Shown: positions 1 to 5,830 of the stretch, piece by piece
How the letters are laid out: each line of letters begins with the position of its first letter
Position numbering within the stretch: the stretch's first letter is position 1
Assembly (NCBI GenBank): GCA_947478655.1
Contig: CANJWU010000006.1
Span: forward strand, 1 to 13,899
From: Sphingobacteriales bacterium
Lineage (GTDB): Bacteria; Bacteroidota; Bacteroidia; Sphingobacteriales; Sphingobacteriaceae
Reading direction: 5' to 3'
DNA length: 13,899 bases
Position numbers and translations under genes: made by a program
The notes under the pieces: model-generated
The model's database searches: none
What the model was told of the DNA's origin: nothing
What the model saw: the letters and a program-made list of their open reading frames with translations, nothing else

Positions 1-1
1 C

Positions 2-367
2 AATTCGAGTGAAGATGCCTACCACGAATTACGATTACACTTTTATGAGCTAGCTCACGAAGAGTTTTGGGTATTGTATTTAAACAGGGCAAATAAAGTA
101 ATCGAAAAAAAGTTTCATAGTAAAGGCGGAATTTCTGGAACCGTGGCAGATATTCGGATCATTTTAAAAGGGGCAATTTTACATTCCGCCTCTAATATAA
201 TTGTTGCACATAATCACCCTTCAGGTAAATTAGACCCAAGCGTGCAAGACCTCAACCTTACCCGTAAATTAAAAGAATCGGCAGCATTGATGGATATTCA
301 GCTAATCGATCATTTAATTATTTATAACGAACAGTTTTTTAGTTTTGCAGACCAAGGCAAGCTTTAA
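2..367 (+). CDS. radC: RadC family JAB/MPN-domain protein, 3' part only
   Basis: C-terminal 121 residues of a RadC-type protein. The reading frame is open from base 2 through the left edge, so the N-terminal half (a helix-hairpin-helix region in full-length RadC, usually about 230 aa) lies outside the window. The visible part is the MPN/JAB metalloprotease-like fold. It carries the intact JAMM zinc motif HNHPSGKLDPSVQD (pattern H-x-H-x7-S-x2-D), preceded by a conserved stretch beginning GGISGTVAD and followed by DHLII. RadC was named as a DNA repair protein, but its molecular role is unsettled; the motif shows only that the metal site is intact. The TTG at 74 is an internal codon, not a start, because conserved sequence (for example EEFWVLYLNR) extends upstream of it. 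A promoter for pheT follows 28 bases after the stop, so the two genes are probably separate units. Confidence 0.93.
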   Translation, partial: NSSEDAYHELRLHFYELAHEEFWVLYLNRANKVIEKKFHSKGGISGTVADIRIILKGAILHSASNIIVAHNHPSGKLDPSVQDLNLTRKLKESAALMDIQLIDHLIIYNEQFFSFADQGKL

Positions 368-394
368 GGACTATAAAAAATCCTTCCTTTTGTA

Positions 395-402
395 TACATT
401 TG
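395..402 (+). promoter_or_regulatory. Candidate -7 box of the pheT promoter
   Basis: TACATTTG matches the Bacteroidota -7 consensus TAnnTTTG exactly and lies 42 bases before the pheT ATG. That implies a leader of roughly 35 bases. No convincing TTG/TTTG -33 element sits at the usual spacing, and the TTAACAT element of the later promoters is absent here. The match is by eye only. Confidence 0.5.
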
Positions 403-444
403 TACTGTTTGAAAATAGGTTTCCTTATCAATAGTATTATATAA

Positions 445-2853
445 ATGAAGATTTCTTATCAGTGGCTTAAAGATTTTATCGATATCAATCATACGCCAGA
501 AGCGTTGAGCGTTTTTTTAACCGATGTTGGCTTAGAAGTAGAAAGCTTAGAAAAAGTAGAATCTATTAAAGGAGGATTAGAAGGATTAGTAGTGGGTAAA
601 GTTGTCGAAAGAATTCAACATCCCAATGCAGACCGATTGAGTATTACTAAAGTCGATGTGGGTGGTCCAGATTTATTACAAATTGTTTGCGGCGCTTCAA
701 ATGTTGCAGCAGATCAAAAAGTAATTGTGGCTACGGTTGGTTGTATGGTTTATCCATTGGCAGGCGAACCATTTAAAATTAGTAAATCAAAAATCCGAGG
801 CGAAGTTTCTGAAGGGATGATTTGTGCAGAAGATGAAATTGGCATTGGAAATTCGCACGAAGGTATTCTAGTGCTTCCCGAAGCTGTGCCAGTAGGAATG
901 TTGGCCAAAGATTATTTTCAAATTGCCGCAGATTATGTTTTTGAAATTGGCTTAACGCCCAACAGAGCCGATGCCGCATCGCACTTAGGCGTGGCAAGAG
1001 ATTTAGCGGCCATTTTAAAAACAAATTTAAAAACGCAAGCAACTGCTACATTAAAGGAAAGTGCAAACAATGGATTGGCCATTCAAGTTCAAGCAACCGC
1101 AGCGTGTAAAAGATATTCAGGAATTTATTTATCAAATATTACAGTAGCAGATTCTCCCGATTGGTTAAAAAATAAATTACAAATGATCGGCTTAAAGCCA
1201 ATCAATAATGTGGTAGATATTACCAATTATGTTTGTCATAGTTTGGGTCAACCAATGCATGCATTTGATTTTGCTAAAGTACAAGGTGCACAAATCAATG
1301 TAAGGAATGCAAAAGAAGGAGAGCAGCTTATCACACTCGATGGCATTAGCCGTAAATTATTTCCTACCGATTTAATTATTGCAGATGCGCAAGTGCCTAT
1401 GTGTTTAGCTGGTGTGATGGGTGGGCTAAATGCTTGTGTAGATACAAATACACAAAGTATCTTTTTAGAATCTGCTTATTTTGATGCGGTCAGTGTTAGA
1501 AAATCTTCGAAGCTGCATAATTTAAAATCGGATAGTTCTTTTCGATTCGAAAGAGGAACAGATCCTAATATGCCCATGATTGCCTTGTCTTATGCAGTTG
1601 ATTTATTAAAAGAAATTGCAGGAGCCACGATTGCAGCAGATGCATTTGATTTTTATCCGGAGAAAATAACACCAGCAAAAGTGCAATTGTCTTATCAGCA
1701 AACCGCACGTTTAATTGGTAAAGAAATTCCAGCAGAACGTATCAAAGAAATATTAACAGGTTTAGACATAACCATCGAAAAAGAAGAAGGCGACACTTTG
1801 CATTTAAGTATTCCTACTGCAAAAGTAGATGTAACGCGAGCTTGCGATGTGATCGAAGAAATATTAAGAATTTACGGATTAAATAATATTGAAATGCCCA
1901 CGCAATTGCGTTCTTCTTTATCGTTTAGTAATCAACCCGACGAAGATGATTTGCAAAATATGGTGGCAGCATTTCTTTGCGATAATGGTTATACCGAAAT
2001 CATGTCTAATTCGCTTACAACGGCTGCATATCAACAGCAGTACGACTTACAGAATACTGTTAATATTTTAAATCCTTTAAGTAACGAATTAGCGGTATTA
2101 AGAAATACCTTATATTTTTCAGGGTTAGAAGCTGTTAATTATAATCAAAATAGAAAGCAAACAGATTTAAAAATGTTTGAGTTTGGTAGTTCGTATCATT
2201 TAAAAGAAAAAGGATACAAAGAAATTCCGCACTTAACTTTATTCTTGACAGGAAATAAAACCGCCGAAAATTGGCATGAAAAACAAGAAAAAGTTTCGGC
2301 CTACACCATAAAATCTATAGTCGATAAATTATTTGATAGGTTGGGAATTGCAGCACATACCATTACTGATTTTTCTGATTCGGTTTTAGGTTCGGGTTTT
2401 CAATATTTAACAAAAAACAATAATGCATTGGTTTTTGTAGGATTGGTTCAAAAATCGGTTTTGAAAAAAATGGATATTGATCAGCCAGTTTGGATTGCCG
2501 ATTTTCAATGGAAAACTATTTTTGATGCGGTTAAAGCAAAAAAGGCAAATTTCGAAACCCTGGCAAAATTCCCATCGGTTAAAAGAGATTTATCTATGTT
2601 AATTGATAAGGCCATTAAATTCGAAGATTTAAAGAAAATGGCCTTGCAAGCAGAAAAGCATTTACTTAAAGAGGTTAGCGTGTTTGATGTTTTTGAAGGA
2701 GATAAATTACCGGCAGGCAAAAAGTCGTATGCGCTGAGTTTTGTGCTTCAAGATGCCGAAAAAACACTTACAGACACAGAAATTGATAAAGTAATGGAAA
2801 AACTGATCAAAGCTTTCGAAAAAGAGGCAGGAGCCGAAATTCGAAAAGCCTAA
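445..2853 (+). CDS. pheT: Phenylalanine-tRNA ligase beta subunit
   Basis: Beta chain of the alpha2-beta2 phenylalanyl-tRNA synthetase, which charges tRNA-Phe in the cytoplasm. At 802 aa it has normal family length. Order of domains: N-terminal region opening MKISYQWLKDFID; an EMAP/OB-fold tRNA-binding domain at about 40-150 (VGKVVERIQHPNADRL, CGASNV); the B3/B4 editing domain at about 205-375 (NNVVDITNYV, GQPMHAFD, LAGVMGG, FRFERGTDP); a B5 domain at about 405-475; a catalytic-like core; and a C-terminal FDX-ACB anticodon-binding domain from about 709 (FPSVKRDLSMLID, then DVFEG and a KSYALSF strand). The N-terminus and conserved opening support the ATG at 445. The alpha-subunit gene pheS is not in the window, so the two genes are separated in this genome, as is often the case in the phylum. 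No terminator is visible after the stop, and a promoter-like box follows within 20 bases. Confidence 0.97.
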   Translation: MKISYQWLKDFIDINHTPEALSVFLTDVGLEVESLEKVESIKGGLEGLVVGKVVERIQHPNADRLSITKVDVGGPDLLQIVCGASNVAADQKVIVATVGCMVYPLAGEPFKISKSKIRGEVSEGMICAEDEIGIGNSHEGILVLPEAVPVGMLAKDYFQIAADYVFEIGLTPNRADAASHLGVARDLAAILKTNLKTQATATLKESANNGLAIQVQATAACKRYSGIYLSNITVADSPDWLKNKLQMIGLKPINNVVDITNYVCHSLGQPMHAFDFAKVQGAQINVRNAKEGEQLITLDGISRKLFPTDLIIADAQVPMCLAGVMGGLNACVDTNTQSIFLESAYFDAVSVRKSSKLHNLKSDSSFRFERGTDPNMPMIALSYAVDLLKEIAGATIAADAFDFYPEKITPAKVQLSYQQTARLIGKEIPAERIKEILTGLDITIEKEEGDTLHLSIPTAKVDVTRACDVIEEILRIYGLNNIEMPTQLRSSLSFSNQPDEDDLQNMVAAFLCDNGYTEIMSNSLTTAAYQQQYDLQNTVNILNPLSNELAVLRNTLYFSGLEAVNYNQNRKQTDLKMFEFGSSYHLKEKGYKEIPHLTLFLTGNKTAENWHEKQEKVSAYTIKSIVDKLFDRLGIAAHTITDFSDSVLGSGFQYLTKNNNALVFVGLVQKSVLKKMDIDQPVWIADFQWKTIFDAVKAKKANFETLAKFPSVKRDLSMLIDKAIKFEDLKKMALQAEKHLLKEVSVFDVFEGDKLPAGKKSYALSFVLQDAEKTLTDTEIDKVMEKLIKAFEKEAGAEIRKA

Positions 2854-2863
2854 TGTTTTTTTG

Positions 2864-2871
2864 TACCTTAG
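2864..2871 (+). promoter_or_regulatory. Candidate -7 box ahead of the coiled-coil/zapA genes
   Basis: TACCTTAG, preceded by a run of seven T and a G, differs at one position from TAnnTTTG. It lies 40 bases before the ATG at 2912. The T-rich tract directly before TACC is common at promoters in this phylum. It would start a small-protein, zapA and rny transcript. Evidence is by inspection only. Confidence 0.4.
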
Positions 2872-2911
2872 TACTCATTGAAGATAAAAGCCAAATAAAA
2901 GATTACTCCAA

Positions 2912-3202
2912 ATGACAGCTTTACCGAAAGGCATAGAGACCATTGAACGAAAAGTAGATATGCTACTGGAGTATTGCGATGCTTTAAAAGAGCAAAATGA
3001 ACTTTTATTAACAGAAAACGAACAATTTAAAAAGAGCGCAAATGAGCTTAAAACGCAGCTAAATGAGCTAGATGAGAAGCATAATATGCTGAAATTGGCC
3101 AAAACTGTAGCAGGTTCAGATGAAAAGACACTTGACATTAAAGCAAAAATTAACGATTTTGTGCGAGAAATAGATAAGTGTATAGCTATATTGAATAAAT
3201 AA
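2912..3202 (+). CDS. Small coiled-coil protein encoded next to ZapA
   Basis: A 96-residue soluble protein with no signal peptide or membrane segment. Residues about 8-62 are rich in E, K, L, N and Q with heptad-like leucine spacing (LLEYCDALKEQNELLL, then LKTQLNELDEKHNMLKL), so a long alpha-helical coiled coil is expected. A short conserved-looking tail follows, with AGSDEKTLDIKAKI and REIDKCIAILNK. Proteins of this build are commonly found directly before zapA in Bacteroidota. Only 23 bases separate its stop from the zapA start, so the two are almost certainly cotranscribed. By analogy with the coiled-coil ZapB that partners ZapA in enterobacteria, it may be a ZapA partner at the division ring. 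That is inference from position and shape; I do not recognise a named family. Confidence 0.85.
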   Translation: MTALPKGIETIERKVDMLLEYCDALKEQNELLLTENEQFKKSANELKTQLNELDEKHNMLKLAKTVAGSDEKTLDIKAKINDFVREIDKCIAILNK

Positions 3203-3225
3203 GCAATAGCGAAACATCAGAAAAA

Positions 3226-3519
3226 ATGGGAGAAATCTCCATAAAAATTAATATTGCCGACAGGGTTTATCCTTTGAAAATAAATAGCGAGGATGAAGAA
3301 AATGTTCGGAAGGCTGCAAAATTAGTGAATGACCGTTTAAAGGAATTTCAAGAAAACTATGCAGTACGCGATAAGCAAGACTTACTCTCTATGTGTGTTT
3401 TGCAAATTGCTACGGAACATTTGAATTTAGATAGACAACAAAGTACCACGAGCCTAACTGTAACTCAAAAAATTGAGCAAATAGATAAAAAGCTAACGGA
3501 GTACTTGTTCAAGCAATAA
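3226..3519 (+). CDS. zapA: Cell division protein ZapA
   Basis: 97 aa, the usual length of ZapA, which binds FtsZ protofilaments and stabilises the cytokinetic ring. The N-terminal half has the expected beta-strand pattern (EISIKINIADRVYPLKI) followed by the dimerisation-domain helix (EDEENVRKAAKLVNDRL, then LKEFQENY). The second half (SMCVLQIATEHLNL and KIEQIDKKLTEYL) forms the C-terminal helix used for dimer or tetramer coiled-coil formation. It lies 23 bases after the small coiled-coil gene and 99 bases before rny. The gap before rny holds a long inverted repeat. The coiled-coil protein, zapA, rny order is a recurrent arrangement in Bacteroidota, which supports the call. Confidence 0.9.
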   Translation: MGEISIKINIADRVYPLKINSEDEENVRKAAKLVNDRLKEFQENYAVRDKQDLLSMCVLQIATEHLNLDRQQSTTSLTVTQKIEQIDKKLTEYLFKQ

Positions 3520-3535
3520 ATATTAATCTGATAAC

Positions 3536-3606
3536 AAACCGTTAAAGGTTTTGTGCGTTTCGTGTTGGTTCTTCAATACAAGGCTATGCAAAATTTTTAA
3601 CGGTTT
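3536..3606 (+). ncRNA. Candidate structured RNA between zapA and rny (6S-like?)
   Basis: The gap can fold as one rod. Bases 3536-3553 pair with 3589-3606 in an uninterrupted 18-bp helix containing two G-U pairs, including the perfect arms AAACCGTTAAA and TTTAACGGTTT. Next comes an asymmetric internal bubble (3556-3561 opposite 3580-3586). An apical 6-bp stem (GTGTTG with CAATAC) closes the loop GTTCTT. A long helix, central bubble and apical stem resemble a small 6S RNA, and 6S RNA genes are known next to zapA in several bacteria, including enterobacteria. It is shorter than usual for 6S, and I see no good TAnnTTTG box for it. It could instead be a leader structure controlling rny, whose ATG starts 12 bases after the helix, or a processing site. 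It is unlikely to be a plain terminator, since the apical loop region is about 35 bases. Confidence 0.4.
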
Positions 3607-3618
3607 TATATTTTAAAT

Positions 3619-5178
3619 ATGACAATAGAATTAATAGTAGTAGGTATAGTGACATTGCTAGCCGGTTTTTTAATTGCTCGCGTAGTACTTAAAAAAGGTT
3701 TGAATGACCATGAGCAAAATTCGAAAGAAAAGGCAAGCCAAATATTAAAAGAGGCAGAATCTCAAGGCGAAATTCTTAAGAAGAATAAGATGCTAGAAGC
3801 CAAAGAAAAGTTTTTACAATTGAAAGCAGAGCACGAGCAAGAAATCAATAATAAAAACAATTTGGCCGCACAGCGCGACAATTCTTTGAAGCAAAAAGAG
3901 CAATCTTTAGGGCAAAAATTAGAAAATGCCACCCGTAAAGAAACGGAGTTAGACAATCAACGCCAGCAATTAGCGCGTCAGCAAGAATTATTAGATAAGA
4001 AAAAAGCAGAGGTAGAGCAATCGCATCAAATACAAGTAAAGCAATTAGAAAAAATTTCTGGTTTATCTGTCGAAGAAGCAAAATCGCAATTGATAGAAGC
4101 CTTAAAAGATGAGGCTAAAACCAATGCCATGTCGATGATCAAAGACATTGTAGAAGATGCTAAAATGACTGCTGCTAAAGAAGCTAAGAAAATTGTGATT
4201 CAAACTATTCAGCGTTCGGCAACAGAAGCGGCTATCGAAAATACCGTTTCGGTTTTCAATATTGAAAGCGACGAAGTAAAAGGTAGAATTATTGGTAGAG
4301 AAGGTAGAAACATTAGGGCTTTAGAAGCAGCTACCGGTATCGAAATAATTGTAGATGATACACCAGAAGCAATTATATTATCTGGCTTTGATCCAGTGCG
4401 AAGAGAGTTAGCGCGTTTGTCTTTACACCGTTTAGTAACCGACGGTCGTATTCACCCAGCAAGAATCGAAGAAGTAGTTGCTAAAACGCGTAAGCAATTA
4501 GAAGAAGAAATTATTGAAACAGGCGAACGTACTGTAATCGATTTAGGTATTCATGGATTGCATCCAGAATTAATCCGAATGATTGGACGTATGAAATACC
4601 GTTCTTCATATGGTCAAAATTTATTACAACATTCTAGAGAAGTAGCCAACTTCTGTGCGATCATGGCAACCGAATTAGGATTGAATGTGAAGATGGCTAA
4701 ACGTGCAGGTTTATTGCATGATATCGGAAAAGTTTCGGAAGAAAATCCAGAAGTACCGCATGCTATTTTAGGTATGCAATTAGCAGAAAAATATAAGGAG
4801 CATCCAGAAGTTTGTAATGCCATTGGAGCCCATCACGACGAAATTGAAATGACGAGTATTCTATCGCCAATTATTCAAGCATGTGATGCGATTTCGGGCG
4901 CAAGACCAGGTGCAAGAAGAGAAGTAGTAGAAAGTTATATCAAAAGATTAAAAGATATGGAGAGCTTAGCTTTATCGTATCCTGGAGTAGAAAAAACTTT
5001 CGCTATTCAAGCGGGTAGAGAGTTGCGCGTAATTGTAGAAGCAGAAAAAATTTCCGATAAAGATTCAGAAGCTTTGGCTTTCAATATTGCAGAACGTATT
5101 CAAACAGAAATGACTTATCCAGGTCAAGTGAAAGTAACGGTAATTCGAGAGACAAGAGCTGTTTCTTATGCTAAATAA
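3619..5178 (+). CDS. rny: Ribonuclease Y
   Basis: Membrane-anchored endoribonuclease that starts mRNA decay; 519 aa, normal length. Residues 3-24 form a single N-terminal membrane anchor ([18 protein letters not shown]). Residues about 28-165 are a long charged coiled coil rich in K, E and Q. A KH RNA-binding domain follows at about 205-275, with the GREGRN loop. The HD phosphohydrolase domain at about 330-430 has its histidine in [11 protein letters not shown], the metal-binding His-Asp pair at 367-368 (LLHDIGK), the HH at 405-406 (IGAHHDEIE) and a distal Asp in [16 protein letters not shown]. All catalytic positions expected of the family are therefore present. The gene follows zapA after 99 bases, with no obvious promoter box of its own, so it may share the upstream transcript. 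A strong hairpin terminator follows its stop. Confidence 0.96.
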   Translation: MTIELIVVGIVTLLAGFLIARVVLKKGLNDHEQNSKEKASQILKEAESQGEILKKNKMLEAKEKFLQLKAEHEQEINNKNNLAAQRDNSLKQKEQSLGQKLENATRKETELDNQRQQLARQQELLDKKKAEVEQSHQIQVKQLEKISGLSVEEAKSQLIEALKDEAKTNAMSMIKDIVEDAKMTAAKEAKKIVIQTIQRSATEAAIENTVSVFNIESDEVKGRIIGREGRNIRALEAATGIEIIVDDTPEAIILSGFDPVRRELARLSLHRLVTDGRIHPARIEEVVAKTRKQLEEEIIETGERTVIDLGIHGLHPELIRMIGRMKYRSSYGQNLLQHSREVANFCAIMATELGLNVKMAKRAGLLHDIGKVSEENPEVPHAILGMQLAEKYKEHPEVCNAIGAHHDEIEMTSILSPIIQACDAISGARPGARREVVESYIKRLKDMESLALSYPGVEKTFAIQAGRELRVIVEAEKISDKDSEALAFNIAERIQTEMTYPGQVKVTVIRETRAVSYAK

Positions 5179-5181
5179 TTT

Positions 5182-5211
5182 AAATGGCTTGGTGAAAACC
5201 AAGCCATTTTT
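5182..5211 (+). terminator. Rho-independent terminator after rny
   Basis: A perfect 11-bp inverted repeat, AAATGGCTTGG and CCAAGCCATTT, around the loop TGAAAA. It is directly followed by a T run and starts four bases after the rny stop codon. It should end the zapA-rny transcript. Confidence 0.92.
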
Positions 5212-5234
5212 GCTTAAAATAAAAACGCAAACGC

Positions 5235-5723
5235 ATGACTAAATTAGATCAACTTTTTGCAAAATATAGCGAAAGCCATCAAAACAAAATCAACAAAACC
5301 ATACACTGGATTGCAGTGCCAACCATTGTATTTAGTTTACTAGGTTTAATTTGGGCCATTCCGATGCCGGCATTTATGGCGCCTTATCCTTTTTTTAATT
5401 GGGCTTCTATTGTCATCGCATTTGCTTTGTATTATTATTACCAATTATCGCCCATTCTAGCTTTCGCCATGATTATATTAATAGGGCTATTTTCCTATTT
5501 TATTGTTTTAGTAGAGTTGAATGCGCTGGCCGGTGGAATGCAGATGTGGCAATTTTTCAGCATACTTTTCGTCATTTCTTGGATATTTCAGTTTATTGGT
5601 CACCATATTGAAGGTAAAAAGCCTTCTTTTTTCGACGATTTACGTTTTTTGCTGATTGGTCCCATCTGGTTGATCCATTTTGTATTTAAGAAAATAGGCA
5701 TTCCCTATCAGAGCCGTCAGTAA
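5235..5723 (+). CDS. Mpo1-like (DUF962) small membrane protein
   Basis: 162 aa, a typical length for DUF962/Mpo1-like proteins. The yeast founder Mpo1 is an ER iron-dependent dioxygenase that shortens 2-hydroxy fatty acids by alpha-oxidation. Family hallmarks visible here are the N-terminal SESHQNKINKTIHWIAVP block with His15 and His24, and the second block QFIGHHIEGKKPSFFDD with His123, His124 and Glu126. Several hydrophobic segments (about 28-43, 52-68, 72-95, 105-121 and 137-152) place it in the inner membrane. The histidines are probable metal ligands by family knowledge. Whether the bacterial protein acts on 2-hydroxy fatty acids is inferred. It starts only 23 bases past the rny terminator, so its promoter is unclear and may overlap that terminator, or expression may come from read-through. 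No strong terminator follows. Confidence 0.88.
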   Translation: MTKLDQLFAKYSESHQNKINKTIHWIAVPTIVFSLLGLIWAIPMPAFMAPYPFFNWASIVIAFALYYYYQLSPILAFAMIILIGLFSYFIVLVELNALAGGMQMWQFFSILFVISWIFQFIGHHIEGKKPSFFDDLRFLLIGPIWLIHFVFKKIGIPYQSRQ

Positions 5724-5777
5724 AAGCCCTAAATAACAGCTATTTAGAAATTCTTCAAAACCATTAATTAATATGTT

Positions 5778-5797
5778 GTTAACATCAGGTTAACATT
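5778..5797 (+). repeat. Tandem GTTAACAT repeat in the receptor promoter
   Basis: GTTAACAT occurs at 5778-5785 and again at 5789-5796, 11 bases apart, or one turn of the helix. In hexamer terms this is TTAACA-N5-TTAACA. The first copy coincides with the -33 position and the second lies between it and the -7 box, so a bound regulator would touch RNA polymerase. The spacing suits an OmpR/PhoB-type response regulator; the actual factor is unknown. Confidence 0.55.
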
Positions 5798-5812
5798 GCA
5801 GGGCTATTTTTG
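5779..5812 (+). promoter_or_regulatory. Promoter of the TonB-dependent receptor gene
   Basis: The -7 box TATTTTTG at 5805-5812 matches TAnnTTTG exactly. TTAACAT begins 26 bases before it. The ATG at 5831 lies 18 bases after the box, so the leader would be only about a dozen bases. The same TTAACAT and TAnnTTTG arrangement, with identical spacing, precedes the secreted-protein gene at 8740-8773. Confidence 0.65.
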
Positions 5813-5830
5813 CAATACATTAAACTGACA

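Noticed and set aside
74..76. TTG as the start of a 97-residue RadC-like protein
   Set aside because: The frame is open to the left edge and encodes conserved RadC sequence before this codon, so the gene is simply cut by the window.
366..390. Small hairpin AAGGA/TCCTT after radC as a terminator
   Set aside because: The stem is only five bases with a ten-base AT-rich loop, and no long T run follows.
2875..3138. Antisense 87-codon frame opposite the coiled-coil gene
   Set aside because: It is serine- and phenylalanine-rich, the usual mirror of a lysine- and glutamate-rich sense coding sequence. The sense gene fits the operon with zapA.
5729..5747. Inverted repeat CTAAATA-N5-TATTTAG after the Mpo1-like gene as a terminator
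   Set aside because: The stem is short and AT-rich and is followed by AAATTCTT rather than a T run. It could be chance in an AT-rich gap.
5810..5830. TTG start giving a receptor seven residues longer
   Set aside because: The TTG lies inside the -7 box TATTTTTG, so it would not be on the transcript, and the ATG at 5831 begins a normal signal peptide.
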